Origin: Myxococcus guangdongensis
GTDB taxonomy: Bacteria > Myxococcota > Myxococcia > Myxococcales > Myxococcaceae
NCBI RefSeq assembly: GCF_024198255.1
Contig: NZ_JAJVKW010000011.1
Span: 124,001 to 188,000 of the forward strand
Direction of reading: 5' to 3'
Length of the DNA: 64,000 nucleotides
The first letter of the stretch is position 1; each line of letters opens with the position of its first letter. A program made the translations under genes and the position numbers. Below the pieces are notes generated by a model, which saw only the letters and a program-made list of their open reading frames with translations, had not been told where the DNA came from and made no database searches. Shown in pieces: positions 26,978 to 35,832 of this stretch.

Positions 26978-27883
26978 CGCGCCACCTGCGCCGCGACAGG
27001 CGCCGGGGCCTCGCGCGTGTCCTTCATCAAGAGCAGGTACGCGTCCTCGAGCGTGGGCGTGACGCGCTCGAAGCCCGTGGGCACCTGAGCGTCCGGCGCG
27101 TGGATGCGCACGCGGTTGTGTCCCTCGAAGAGCACCGCCTGGGTGACGCGGTGGGAGCGCTGGAGCGCGTGGCAGCTCGGCGGTGGACGCGGTGCCCTCG
27201 AAGATGGTGCCGTGGATGGCCTGCTTCGCCTCGGTGGGGGACGTAATCGCCACCACCTGTCCCTGACGGATGACGGCGAAGCGCGGGCAGAGCATCGCCA
27301 CGTCCTCGACGATGTGCGTGGAGAGCAGCACGGTGCGCTCGCCCGCGACCTCCGCGAGCAGGCGGTAGAAGCGCAGGCGCTCCTCGGGGTCCAGGCCCGC
27401 GGTGGGCTCGTCCACGATGATGAGCTTGGGGTTGCCCGCGAGCGCCTGGGCGATTCCCAGCCGCTGCCGCATGCCACCTGAATACTCCTTCACCTTGCGC
27501 TTCGCCGCGAACGTGAGGTTCACCCGCTCGAGCAGCTCCGCGCACAGCTTCTTGAGTCCCTGCGGCGCGCTGACGCCCTTGAGCTTCAGCAGGTACAGCA
27601 GCATGTCCTCGCCGTTGAGGTACGGATAGAAGCCGAACTCCTGCGGCAGGTAGCCCAGGTGCGGGCGCAGCGCCTCCGGGTGACGGACGATGTCCACGCC
27701 GTCCAGCGTCACCTCACCCGAGGTGGGCTCCAGCAGGCCGGAGAGAATCTTCATCAGCGTGGACTTGCCCGCGCCATTGGGGCCCAGCAGTCCGAACATC
27801 CCGAGCGGAATCTCCAGGTCCACGCCACGCAGCGCGGACACCGGCCCCGGGTACACCTTCACCAGCTTGCGGAGGGAGAGCAT
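26974..27883 (-). CDS. ABC transporter ATP-binding protein, interrupted by a frameshift
   Basis: About 302 aa if repaired. Walker A GPNGAGKST (34-42), signature SGGMRQ, Walker B LIIVDEPTAG and the H-loop LLSTHI are all intact. At about residue 237 the frame breaks. The frame after AELP becomes Arg/Pro-rich nonsense, while the next frame resumes a proper C-terminus (RVTQAVLFEGHNRVRIHA ... VTPTLEDAYLLLM) and stops at 26974, overlapping the permease ATG by 4 bp. Dropping one base of the GG pair at 27171-27172 restores one frame throughout. It is therefore a recent mutation, a sequencing or assembly error, or a programmed shift. It drives the permease/aminopeptidase downstream. Confidence 0.88.
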
Positions 27884-28013
27884 CGCTCCCTCTACGCAGA
27901 CGACCTCCCGCCATTTCCCGCCCTCGGGCGAACCATGACGACGAAGGTCTTCGTATGAAACGCAATCGGATGGCGGTGAATCCCCGCTCGGCCCGAAAGC
28001 CAGACACCACAGC

Positions 28014-28964
28014 TCACGGCGCCGAGCGCACCAGCCGCAACGGCACTCGAGCCCCCGTGGCCGCCGAGGCCGCCAGCATGGGCACCTCCGGCCACGTCGT
28101 CTCCGGCGTGCCCTGCGCGAGGAACTCCACCGCCGGCGCCACCACCTCCGGCGCGTACAGGATGCGGTGGTGCCCCAGCCCCTGCGTGCGCGTCAGCTTC
28201 GCGCCCGGCCACGCCCGCGCCACCGCCTCACCCGCGACGAGCGGCACCTCCTTGTCTCCCACGTCGTGGAACACGTGCAGCGGCACCTGCCCCAACTGCG
28301 GCACGAAGTTCGGCAGCGCCAAATCCTTGAGCCGCACGCTGAAGCGCCGCTCGATGCGCTCCTCCATCCGCATCCACACGCCATCCGTCAGTCCGAAGGC
28401 GCGCGCGAAGGCCTGGATGCCCCCACGCGGGTCCGCCGGCGGCGACACGAACACCGCGCGCCCCACCTTCAGCCCATCCCGCATCGCCACCGCCGTCGCC
28501 GCCGCGCCCAGCGAGTGCGCCACCACCGCGTACGGCCCACCTGTCGCCTTCGCCACGTCCGCCACCACCTCCGCCATCTCCGGCAGCGAGCTGGTGCGCC
28601 CCGACGAGCGCCCATGCCCCGGCGCGTCGTACGTCACCACCGAGAACCCCGCCGCCACCAACGGGTCCACGAACGCCGTCAGCTGCCCGCCGTACCCGCT
28701 CCACCCATGCACCAGCAGCACCCGCGGCCCCTCGCCCCAGCTCCACACCGCCACCTCCTCGCCCCCGAGCGTGAGCATCCTCGGCTGCCCCCGCGCCAAC
28801 ACCGCCTCCGCCGTCCGGGAGCGGTGCGGCCGCCACGGCGTGCGGAACCGCTCGTCCGCCCACGCCGCCGTCAGCCCGGGCGCCACCGTCCCCGCCCCCA
28901 ACGCCGCCGCACGCATTCCCCACTTCGCCAGTTTAACGCGAACGTTCGTGCTATTTTCTGCCAT
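28014..28964 (-). CDS. Alpha/beta hydrolase
   Basis: 316 aa. Alpha/beta-hydrolase motifs: the oxyanion-loop HGWSG (86-90), DAPGHGRS, a nucleophile elbow AHSLGAA with Ser151 (Ala in place of the usual first Gly of GxSxG), Asp237 in HDVGDKEVP and His265 in GLGHHRI. Residues ~15-35 are hydrophobic and may form a weak membrane anchor or uncleaved signal. The TetR-type regulator gene ends 40 bp upstream in the same direction, so it probably controls this hydrolase. Substrate unknown (ester or lipid likely). Confidence 0.85.
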   Translation of the reverse strand: MAENSTNVRVKLAKWGMRAAALGAGTVAPGLTAAWADERFRTPWRPHRSRTAEAVLARGQPRMLTLGGEEVAVWSWGEGPRVLLVHGWSGYGGQLTAFVDPLVAAGFSVVTYDAPGHGRSSGRTSSLPEMAEVVADVAKATGGPYAVVAHSLGAAATAVAMRDGLKVGRAVFVSPPADPRGGIQAFARAFGLTDGVWMRMEERIERRFSVRLKDLALPNFVPQLGQVPLHVFHDVGDKEVPLVAGEAVARAWPGAKLTRTQGLGHHRILYAPEVVAPAVEFLAQGTPETTWPEVPMLAASAATGARVPLRLVRSAP

Positions 28965-29004
28965 GACGAGGTCCTCCTCGGAGGGACACAGAACCCAAAA
29001 GAAG

Positions 29005-29604
29005 TCAGGAGCCCGTGGGGCGGGCGGCGCGCAGCAGGGCCTCGAAGCCGCGGCGGGCCCACATCTCGGCGCGGGGCTCCTTCAGGAGCCGGGCCGCGTG
29101 GTGGAAGCCCAGGAGCAGGGCGTTCTCGTCGTGGGCGAACTGCTCCACGTCCACGTCCTTGTGGAAGTGCCCCTCGGCCACGGCGATGCGCGCGCCCTGG
29201 GCCAGGCAGTCCATCCAATCCCGCTGCGTCTGCACCAGCCTGTCCCTGGCGGGGCCCGGGGCGTCATCCAGCTCCGTCGCCGCGGCGACGAAGATGCACC
29301 CGCCCTCCGGCACCAGCTCCCGCTCCCACGTCAGCCAGTTCTCGAAGAGCGCCCGCACCCGGGGCTCACCCCGAGGCTGCATCAGCGCCGGGCGGATGAC
29401 CCGCTCGGTGAACAGCGCCGTGGCCGCCTCCAGGATTTCCACCTGGAGCGACGTCTTGGAGCGGAAGTGCGCGAACAGGCCGCTCTTGGAGAGCTGCAGT
29501 TCCTCCGCTAGCCCTCCGATGCTCAGCCCCTGCAGGCCCACCCGGCTGGCGAGCTGGATGGCCCGCTCGAGAATCGCCTGATGGGTGAGCTCGCCCTTGC
29601 GCAT
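29005..29604 (-). CDS. TetR family transcriptional regulator
   Basis: 199 aa. The N-terminal helix-turn-helix is clear: ILERAIQLASRVGLQGLSIGGLAEELQLSKSGLFAHF (about residues 11-47), ending in the typical LFAHFRSK. The C-terminal part is an all-helical ligand domain with GGCIFVAAATELDD, a pattern shared with TetR members that sense small organic molecules. It lies just upstream of the hydrolase gene and is likely autoregulatory. Confidence 0.9.
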   Translation of the reverse strand: MRKGELTHQAILERAIQLASRVGLQGLSIGGLAEELQLSKSGLFAHFRSKTSLQVEILEAATALFTERVIRPALMQPRGEPRVRALFENWLTWERELVPEGGCIFVAAATELDDAPGPARDRLVQTQRDWMDCLAQGARIAVAEGHFHKDVDVEQFAHDENALLLGFHHAARLLKEPRAEMWARRGFEALLRAARPTGS

Positions 29605-29658
29605 GGAGCCTTTCTAAACGCCCGTGCTTTTTTCCGCAAGTCGACGGTGAAGGGCGAC

Positions 29659-30114
29659 TCAGCCCTCGGTGTTGCGCAGGAAGTCGGCCACCTGGGCGAA
29701 GCGCTCGTCCAGGAAGCGGCGCAGCCCGCCCGTCACGCCCCGGGCGTCCATGGCGCGCTGCATGGCGCGCAGCCAGGCATCCCGCATGGACAGATCCACC
29801 GGCACATGGCCGTGGCGCATGCGCAGCCGCGGGTGCCCATGGCGCTCCGCGTAATGCTGCGGCCCCCCCAGCCAACCCATGAGGAACAGGCCGAAGCGCT
29901 CGCGGGTGCCGGGGTTCACGCGCCCCTCCGCGTCCAGCTCGTGCAGCTTCGCCAGGGCGGGCTCATGGGCGTCCATCGCGTCATAGAACGCGGCCGCCAG
30001 CGCCATCGCCGCCTCCGCGCCACCCAGGCGCTGGTACGGGGTGTCCTCCAGCGAGGGAACCCAGTCATCCGAGGAAGGAGCGTTGAGCTCCAAGGGCTTC
30101 AAATCAACAGACAT
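29659..30114 (-). CDS. Group II truncated hemoglobin
   Basis: 151 aa. After a ~25-residue lead the globin begins PYQRLGG. The group II hallmarks are present: GWLGGPQHYAERHGHPRLRMRH, where His101 is the proximal heme ligand, and RDAWLRAM, with Trp114 as the G8 Trp. Such proteins bind O2 or NO and act in redox or nitrosative protection. It is divergent from the receiver-PAS-kinase gene across a 177-bp region, which hints at shared control. Confidence 0.9.
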   Translation of the reverse strand: MSVDLKPLELNAPSSDDWVPSLEDTPYQRLGGAEAAMALAAAFYDAMDAHEPALAKLHELDAEGRVNPGTRERFGLFLMGWLGGPQHYAERHGHPRLRMRHGHVPVDLSMRDAWLRAMQRAMDARGVTGGLRRFLDERFAQVADFLRNTEG

Positions 30115-30249
30115 GACTTCCTTCAACGGCACGCAGGGCCCGGCGGCTTCCCTCTCGCACTGCTCGTCACGAGCGCTCGCACCACCGCCAACAGAGGTGT
30201 CGAGAGGGCGACAGGTTGACAGGCCCACCGTGCGTTGCCCATCGAAGAA

Positions 30250-30278
30250 TTGACCGCGACAAGAATCGATTGCTAGAG
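30250..30278 (+). promoter_or_regulatory. Possible sigma-70-type promoter for the REC-PAS kinase gene
   Basis: TTGACC (30250-30255) and CTAGAG (30273-30278) are 17 bp apart. If used, transcription would begin within a few bases of the GTG at 30292, giving a nearly leaderless mRNA, which would fit the lack of a Shine-Dalgarno there. This is a weak match only. Confidence 0.25.
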
Positions 30279-30291
30279 CCTCCCTCCACCC

Positions 30292-31938
30292 GTGCCCCCC
30301 ACCGACCCACGCATGCCGGACCCGATGCAGGGCGCGCCCCTCGTGTGGGTGCTCGACGACAGCTCGGCGGAGACCGAGGCCATCCGCCGCGCGCTCTCGG
30401 TCGTCTGCCAGGTGGTGACCTTCACGGACGGCGCCGCGCTGCTGGAGGCGCTGGGCCAGGGCCGCACGCCGGACGTGCTGGTGCTGGACTGGTACCTGCC
30501 GGGCATGACGGGCCTGGAGGTGTGCCGCTTCGTGCGTCAGGCCTCCGGCACCTCGCTGCTGCCGGTGTTGCTGCTCACCGTCAACACGCGCGCGGCGGAC
30601 GTGGTGGAGGCGATGGCGGCGGGCGCCAATGACTATGTCTTCAAGCCCTTCCGCCCGCTGGAGCTCCAGGCGCGCGTCACGGCCCTGGCCAGCCACGAGC
30701 GCAAGCGGCGCCAGCAATTGGAGGACGAGCGCGCGCGGCGGCTGCTCGCGGAGGGCACGCTGACGGAGATGCAGGCGGCCGAGGAGCGCGCGTGGCGAAG
30801 CGAGCTGCGCTTCCGGCTGGCCGCCCGGGCCACGCGGGACGCCGTCTGGGAATGGGACCCGCGCACGGGCGCGGTGGATTGGACGAGCGGCCTGCACGAG
30901 CAGTTCGGCTACGCCTCCTCCACCATCCGGGACACGCGCGCCTGGTGGGAGGAGCGGCTGCACCCGGAGGACCGCGAGCGCGTGGTGCGCGGCCTGCGTC
31001 TGGCGGTGTCCAGCCAGAGCCACGAGTGGCAGGAGAACTACCGCTTCCAGCGCGGCGACGGCACCTGGGCGCACGTGGTGGACCGCTGCCACATCGTCCG
31101 CGACACCGACGGACAAGCGGTGCAGGTGGTCGGCGCGATGCAGGACGTCACCGAGATGCAGCAGACGGAGTCGGAGCGCCTGCGTCTGCTCGCGGAGGTG
31201 CATGCCCAGGCGGACTTCGAAAGGCAGCTCATCGGCATCGTCAGCCACGATTTGCGCAACCCCCTGGGGGCGATAACCCTGGCGGCGTCGCTCTTGGCGC
31301 AGACGCCGGACGCGGACGAGCGGCAGCAGCGCAACGTGCAGCGCATCCAGCGCGCGGCGGACCGGGCCACGCGGATGATTCGCGACCTGCTCGACTTCAC
31401 GCGCGCGCGTCAGGGCCGGGGCCTGCCCGTCTACCCCCGGCTGATGGACCTGCACGAGGTGGTGCACACCGCGCTGGACGAGCTGCAGGTGGCGTGGCCG
31501 GACCGGCGCATCCTCTCCGAGTACACGGGCAACGGCGTGGGCCAGTGGGACCCGGACCGCGTGGCGCAGGTGCTCGGCAACCTGGTGGGCAACGCCATGC
31601 AGTACAGCGCGCCGGAGTCGGTGGTGCGCGTCGTGGCGCGGGGCGAGGACTCGGGCGGCGTGGTGCTGGAGGTCCACAACCAGGGCCTGCCCATCCCGCT
31701 GGACCTCAAGCCGCGCATCTTCGAGCCGCTCGAGCGCGGCATGGAGCGGCCCGAGGACCGGGGCATGCGCAGCATCGGCCTGGGCCTCTACATCGTGCGC
31801 AGCATCGTCGTGGCGCACGGCGGGACGGTGGACGTGCGCTCCACGCAGGACGACGGCACCACCTTCACCGTGCGCCTGCCGCGACAGGCGCCCGTCGCCC
31901 TCGTGCCCCAGGACAAGGGCGACAAGGCCGCTGGCTAG
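30292..31938 (+). CDS. Hybrid histidine kinase: receiver-PAS-HisKA-HATPase
   Basis: 548 aa from GTG 30292; ATG 30313 or 30325 are possible, and none has a clear ribosome site. An N-terminal receiver (~16-130) has DD near its start (VLDDS), phospho-acceptor Asp66 (LVLDWYLPG) and Lys in FKPFRPL. A coiled linker leads to a PAS domain (~175-290, with a PAC segment YRFQRGDGTWAHVVDR). HisKA follows with His319 (IVSHDLRNP), then a HATPase with NLVGNAMQYS and GLGLYIV. The receiver-first order means another kinase probably controls this one. The 3' end overlaps the convergent exonuclease gene by 4 bp. Confidence 0.9.
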   Translation: MPPTDPRMPDPMQGAPLVWVLDDSSAETEAIRRALSVVCQVVTFTDGAALLEALGQGRTPDVLVLDWYLPGMTGLEVCRFVRQASGTSLLPVLLLTVNTRAADVVEAMAAGANDYVFKPFRPLELQARVTALASHERKRRQQLEDERARRLLAEGTLTEMQAAEERAWRSELRFRLAARATRDAVWEWDPRTGAVDWTSGLHEQFGYASSTIRDTRAWWEERLHPEDRERVVRGLRLAVSSQSHEWQENYRFQRGDGTWAHVVDRCHIVRDTDGQAVQVVGAMQDVTEMQQTESERLRLLAEVHAQADFERQLIGIVSHDLRNPLGAITLAASLLAQTPDADERQQRNVQRIQRAADRATRMIRDLLDFTRARQGRGLPVYPRLMDLHEVVHTALDELQVAWPDRRILSEYTGNGVGQWDPDRVAQVLGNLVGNAMQYSAPESVVRVVARGEDSGGVVLEVHNQGLPIPLDLKPRIFEPLERGMERPEDRGMRSIGLGLYIVRSIVVAHGGTVDVRSTQDDGTTFTVRLPRQAPVALVPQDKGDKAAG

Positions 31939-32819
31939 TCCACCCAGCGCTTCGGTCGGCGCTTGAGGGTGTTGACGCCCAGCCTGTCGCAGAGCGCCTC
32001 GAACTGCTGGCGCGGCACGCCCGCCCAGGCCACGTCCGCGAGCGTCTTCGTCCCGGGCAGCGGCGCGTCCGTCACCAGCGTGGCGAGCTTGCGGTACAAG
32101 AGCGCGTCGTCACGGTGCGCGCGCAGCGTGGCGGCCAGCTTGTCCGCGCCGCGCGGACGCACGGACCAGGTGGAGGCGTCGTCCGGAATCGCCTCCAGCC
32201 GGCCGTACGCGGACACGAGCGCGGACGCGCCCTTCTCCCCGAAGCCATCCAGCCCGGGGATTCCGTCCGCGACATCGCCCATCAGCGCCAAGAGGTCCGG
32301 CACGCTGGCGGCCGGCACGCCCAGCTTCGCGCGCACCGCGTCCTCGTCCAGCACCTTCTCCTGACGCCGGTCCACCTGCACCACGCGCTGGCCGCGCACG
32401 CACTGGCCCAGGTCCTTGTCCGGCGTGCAGATGCGCACCTGCTCCACCTCGCCAGCGAAGCGCGCCGCCGCGGTGGCCAGCGCGTCGTCCGCCTCGTGCT
32501 CCTTCATGGACCACACGCGCACGCCCAACGACGCCACCGCCTCCTCGGCCAGGTCGAACTGCGCGCGCAGCTCCGGCGGCACGCCCTCGTCGCCCTTGTA
32601 GCCGTCGAACAGCGCGTTGCGGAACGAGCGGATGGGGTTGTCGAACGCCACCGCCATGTGCGTCACCGCCTCGTCCGCGTCGTGCAGCAGCATCAGCAGC
32701 GACGACATCAACCCCACCGTCGCCTTCACGTCCTGGCCATCCGGCGCGGCGTGGCCCGGCCGGGGCGAGAAGTGGGCGCGGTACAGCTCGTACGTGCCAT
32801 CCACCAGGTGCAGACGCAT
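31935..32819 (-). CDS. Stand-alone 5'-3' exonuclease (Pol I N-domain/H3TH type)
   Basis: 294 aa. It starts MRLHLVDGTYELYRAHF, the first Asp-containing block of the PIN/FEN-like fold. DGYKGDEGVPPEL, then EHEADDALATAA and CTPDKDLGQCV supply the acidic metal ligands. The helix-three-turn-helix DVADGIPGLDGFGEKGA then binds DNA. The polymerase part of Pol I is absent, so this is a small independent flap/5' nuclease for repair or primer removal. It overlaps the convergent kinase gene by 4 bp. Confidence 0.88.
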   Translation of the reverse strand: MRLHLVDGTYELYRAHFSPRPGHAAPDGQDVKATVGLMSSLLMLLHDADEAVTHMAVAFDNPIRSFRNALFDGYKGDEGVPPELRAQFDLAEEAVASLGVRVWSMKEHEADDALATAAARFAGEVEQVRICTPDKDLGQCVRGQRVVQVDRRQEKVLDEDAVRAKLGVPAASVPDLLALMGDVADGIPGLDGFGEKGASALVSAYGRLEAIPDDASTWSVRPRGADKLAATLRAHRDDALLYRKLATLVTDAPLPGTKTLADVAWAGVPRQQFEALCDRLGVNTLKRRPKRWVD

Positions 32820-33040
32820 AGGCCCCCCGTCCTATCGCTTGCGACGACGGGCGGCCAGCGCGCGCTGCCCCACCGTCACGCGGCTTCGCGCGCGCAACCC
32901 CTGCCCGCCCCGCCCCGAAGATGGCCGGTCCCTCCCCGGGCGACTTGTGCCCCGTGGATTGCCGCGCTGTCGGCCCGAGCACACTTCTGGACCTGGGGCG
33001 CGACACCCGCGCTCCGTGGACCGACGGCTGGAGGTAGACC

Positions 33041-33400
33041 GTGCGCCCGAAGCTGCTTGCCGCGATGCTGTGCGCCACCCTGTTGGGGTGCGCCAGTCAG
33101 AGCGTGAAACCCACCTCGAATGCCCGACGGACGGAGGCGGTGGCCTCCATGCGCGCCGCGGAAGGAGCCGGCGCAGCGCGCATCCCGGAAGCCGCGCGCC
33201 ATCTGGAGTTCGCCCGCCAGCAAGTGAACCACGGCGAGCAGCTGCTGATGGACGATGACGCCGAAGGCGCGGAGCTGAGCTTCATGCAGGCGGACGCGGA
33301 CGCGGACCTCGCGTTGGCGCTCGCACGCGCGCTGCCCATGGAGCAACAGGCGAAGAGAACCACCCAGCAGGCCGAAGCGCTGCGGCGCGGCCTGCAGTGA
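33041..33400 (+). CDS. DUF4398-type lipoprotein
   Basis: 119 aa from GTG 33041, with GGAGG about 7 nt upstream. Lipobox LLGC (Cys ~17). The mature part is a two-helix coiled domain: RIPEAARHLEFARQQV, then DDAEGAELSFMQADADADLALALAR. This is the DUF4398 pattern seen in small lipoproteins that sit next to OmpA-like proteins. That partner follows 24 bp downstream, so the two are co-expressed. Probably an outer-membrane structural or peptidoglycan-linking role. Confidence 0.8.
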   Translation: MRPKLLAAMLCATLLGCASQSVKPTSNARRTEAVASMRAAEGAGAARIPEAARHLEFARQQVNHGEQLLMDDDAEGAELSFMQADADADLALALARALPMEQQAKRTTQQAEALRRGLQ

Positions 33401-33424
33401 GCCCCAGTCCGGGAGGAGACCGTC

Positions 33425-34672
33425 ATGGCAGGCAGCAAACATGGATGGAAGGCCCTCGTCGGAGCGTCGGCGCTCCTCGTGGCGGGGAGCGCGAGCGCGG
33501 CCGCGCCGAAGGAGCTGGTGGAGGCCCGCGCGGCCTATCAACAGCTCGCGGCGAGTCCACAGGGGCGTGAGCGTCCCCGCGACGTGGCCGAGGCCCGCGA
33601 CGCCCTGCGCGCCGCGGAGCGCGAGTACCAGCGCGACGAGAAGTCCCAGCGCACGCGGGTGCTCTCCTACGTGGCCCTGCGCAAGGCGGAGACGGCGGGC
33701 GCCTGGGGCATGGCGGACATCGCCGCGCGCCAGCAGGCCCAGGCGGAGGTCGCCCTGAGCCAGGCCCATGCGCTCCAGGAGCAGCAGCGCATGGCGCAGG
33801 CCCGCCAGCAGGAGGGCGAGATGCGGCTGTCCGAGGAGGCCTCGCGGCGTCAGCAGGTGGAGCAGGAGGCGCAGCAGCTGCGCGCGCAGAACGAGGAGCT
33901 CCAGCGGCAGGCCCAGGCCCTCCAGGGGGCGCAGCAGACGAAGAGCCAGGCGGACCAGCAGGCCGCGCAGCAGCTCGAGGCCGAGCGTCAGGCGCGCGTG
34001 GACGCCGAGCGTCAGGCGGCCGAGGCCATCTCCAAGCTGGACCAGGCCAACAAGGACCTGAAGGTCCGCGAGGAGGCGCGCGGCACGGTGCTGACGTTGT
34101 CGGGCAGCGTGCTCTTCGCGTCCGGGGCCTCGGACCTGCTGCCGGTGGCGCGTGACAGGCTGGCGGACGTGGCCCAGGTGCTGAAGGAAGGCGACCGGCC
34201 GCTGCTCATCGAGGGACACACGGACTCGCAGGGCTCCGACGCCCTCAACGAGCGGCTGTCCTATCAGCGCGCCGAGCGGGTGAAGGAGTTCCTCATCAAC
34301 CAGGGCGTGCCGGCCAACCGCATCGAGGCGCGCGGCATGGGTGAGTACCGGCCGGTGGCCTCCAACTCCACCGCCGAGGGCCGCGCGAACAACCGCCGCG
34401 TGGAGATCATCCTCGAGCGCGGAGGCTCGCGCGCCGTCGGTGGCAGCGGCCAGGAGCAGCCCGGCACGGGCGGCGGCTCATCCAGCGGCAATGAGCAACA
34501 GCAGGCGCCGGAGTCGGGCGCGGTGCACGACGAGGATTTGGGAGACGTCCAGCAGCCCGGCACGGGCGGCTCGGGCAACACCTCCGAGAGTGGCGGCCAG
34601 CAGGGCACGTCCGACGACCACCAGACGTTCCATGGCTCGGGCGACGGTGCGAGTCAGGACGTGCGGCAGTAA
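33425..34672 (+). CDS. OmpA-family protein with N-terminal DUF4398-like and coiled-coil regions
   Basis: 415 aa. A signal peptide ends near GSASA (~26). Residues ~30-95 repeat the DUF4398 motif of the upstream lipoprotein (DVAEARDALRAAEREYQRDE). Residues ~100-215 are a long Gln/Ala/Glu coiled coil. Residues ~225-335 are the OmpA C-terminal peptidoglycan-binding domain (VLFASGASDLLP, IEGHTDSQGSDALNERLS, RIEARGMGEYRPVASN, NRRVEIILE). The last ~80 residues are Gly/Ser/Gln-rich and disordered. It would tether the outer envelope to peptidoglycan. A strong terminator follows. Confidence 0.9.
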   Translation: MAGSKHGWKALVGASALLVAGSASAAAPKELVEARAAYQQLAASPQGRERPRDVAEARDALRAAEREYQRDEKSQRTRVLSYVALRKAETAGAWGMADIAARQQAQAEVALSQAHALQEQQRMAQARQQEGEMRLSEEASRRQQVEQEAQQLRAQNEELQRQAQALQGAQQTKSQADQQAAQQLEAERQARVDAERQAAEAISKLDQANKDLKVREEARGTVLTLSGSVLFASGASDLLPVARDRLADVAQVLKEGDRPLLIEGHTDSQGSDALNERLSYQRAERVKEFLINQGVPANRIEARGMGEYRPVASNSTAEGRANNRRVEIILERGGSRAVGGSGQEQPGTGGGSSSGNEQQQAPESGAVHDEDLGDVQQPGTGGSGNTSESGGQQGTSDDHQTFHGSGDGASQDVRQ

Positions 34673-34681
34673 CGCCTCACC

Positions 34682-34724
34682 GCTCCCGCCCGGAGAATCC
34701 TCTTCCGAGCGGGAGCTTTCTTTT
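34682..34724 (+). terminator. Intrinsic terminator after the OmpA-family gene
   Basis: GCTCCCGC (34682-34689) pairs with GCGGGAGC (34709-34716). An inner 4-bp helix (CGGA/TCCG) follows after one mismatch, leaving a 9-nt loop. TTTCTTTT (34717-34724) comes directly after. This is the clearest rho-independent terminator in the window and starts 10 bp past the stop. Confidence 0.88.
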
Positions 34725-34782
34725 CGTGGGAGGCGTGCGGGACAGCGCGCGGCGCGTTAGCTTCTCCGGCCGCCGACACGCC

Positions 34783-35370
34783 ATGGACTCCGACAAGCTC
34801 ATCGTCCTGCTCACCGAGCGACTGCGCATCGCCCAGCTTCCTCCGGACGGGGCCGCGCGCGTGGTCGCCTACCACGAGGCCAACCGCGACCACCTGGGCC
34901 CGGTGTCCCCCTCGCGTCCCGCCCACTTCTACACGCTGACGTACTGGCGCACGCGGCTGGCGCAGGACCTGGAGGACGCGCGGTTCGACCGCTCACTCCG
35001 CCTCCTCGTGATGCCCCGTGAGGCCCCGCCCTCCTCCGCGCCCGTCATCGGCAACATCTCGCTCGCGCACATCCGCCGAGGGCCGCTGCAGGCCACCGAT
35101 TTGGGCTACGGGCTGGACCATCGCCACGAGGGCAAGGGGCTGATGACGGAGGCCCTGCGCGCCGTCTGCGCCCACGCGTTCCACGGCATGGGCCTGCACC
35201 GCATCCAGGCCAACCACCTGCCGGAGAACCTGCGCAGCGCGGCGGTGCTGCGCCGGATGGGCTTCGTGGTGGAGGGCTACGCCCGCGACTTCCTCGAAAT
35301 CAACGGCCGATGGAGGGACCATGTGCTCACCTCCCTCGTCGCCCCCGAGGACAGGCCCGCCGCCCGGTAG
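34783..35370 (+). CDS. GNAT acetyltransferase, RimJ/RimL type
   Basis: 195 aa from ATG 34783. The GNAT fold is recognisable: SLAHIRRGPLQATDLGYGLDHRHEGKGLMTEALRAV contains the acetyl-CoA loop (HRHEGKG), followed by GLHRIQANHLPENLRSAAVLRRMGFVVEGYARDF, the canonical C-terminal part of ribosomal-protein or peptide N-terminal acetyltransferases. The acceptor is unknown. It lies between a terminator and the SMR gene. Confidence 0.85.
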   Translation: MDSDKLIVLLTERLRIAQLPPDGAARVVAYHEANRDHLGPVSPSRPAHFYTLTYWRTRLAQDLEDARFDRSLRLLVMPREAPPSSAPVIGNISLAHIRRGPLQATDLGYGLDHRHEGKGLMTEALRAVCAHAFHGMGLHRIQANHLPENLRSAAVLRRMGFVVEGYARDFLEINGRWRDHVLTSLVAPEDRPAAR

Positions 35371-35486
35371 CCCACCCTCGCGAGACATTCGGCGGCGTCC
35401 ACCGACCCGGCGTCCCAGCCGGAGCAAAGACTCACTGGCGACGCGCCCCCGAAGCGTCTACGGACTCCAGAAATGGAGGTCGGCAC

Positions 35487-35807
35487 ATGGCGTATCTCTT
35501 CCTGCTCGGGGCCATCGCGTTCGAGGTGGCCGCCACGAGCTTGATGAAGTCCACCGAGGGCTTCACCCGGCTGTGGCCCACGGTGGCGTGCCTGAGTGGC
35601 TACGGCGTGGCCTTCGCGCTGCTCTCGCAGGCGGTGAAGCAGGTGCCCATCGGCGTCGCCTACGCGATGTGGTCCGGGCTGGGCACCGCGGCCATCGTCG
35701 TCATCGGCGTCACCTTCCTCGGAGAGAACATCAACCTCACCAAGGTGGCCGGCGTGCTGCTCATCATCGGCGGCGTCGTGCTGCTCAACCTGCGCGGCGC
35801 CCACTGA
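35487..35807 (+). CDS. Small multidrug resistance (EmrE/QacE-like) transporter
   Basis: 106 aa, with GGAGG 8 nt before ATG 35487. Four membrane helices fill the protein. The key SMR residues are present: Glu13 (AFEVAATS, proton/substrate site), the SLMKSTEGFTRLWP block close to EmrE, and Tyr59/Trp62 in AYAMWSGLG. Such proteins work as antiparallel dimers exporting cationic compounds or guanidinium against protons. I saw no guanidine riboswitch in the 116-bp leader. Confidence 0.92.
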   Translation: MAYLFLLGAIAFEVAATSLMKSTEGFTRLWPTVACLSGYGVAFALLSQAVKQVPIGVAYAMWSGLGTAAIVVIGVTFLGENINLTKVAGVLLIIGGVVLLNLRGAH

Positions 35808-35832
35808 ACCACAGGCCCCGCGCGCCCTCACC

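Noticed and set aside
25730-27088. Forward frame opposite the permease gene
   Set aside because: Low-complexity Arg/His/Gln product; the reverse strand carries well-defined membrane helices.
35371-35486. Guanidine riboswitch ahead of the EmrE-like gene
   Set aside because: I looked for paired ACGR-loop hairpins or a ykkC-type fold and found no convincing match.
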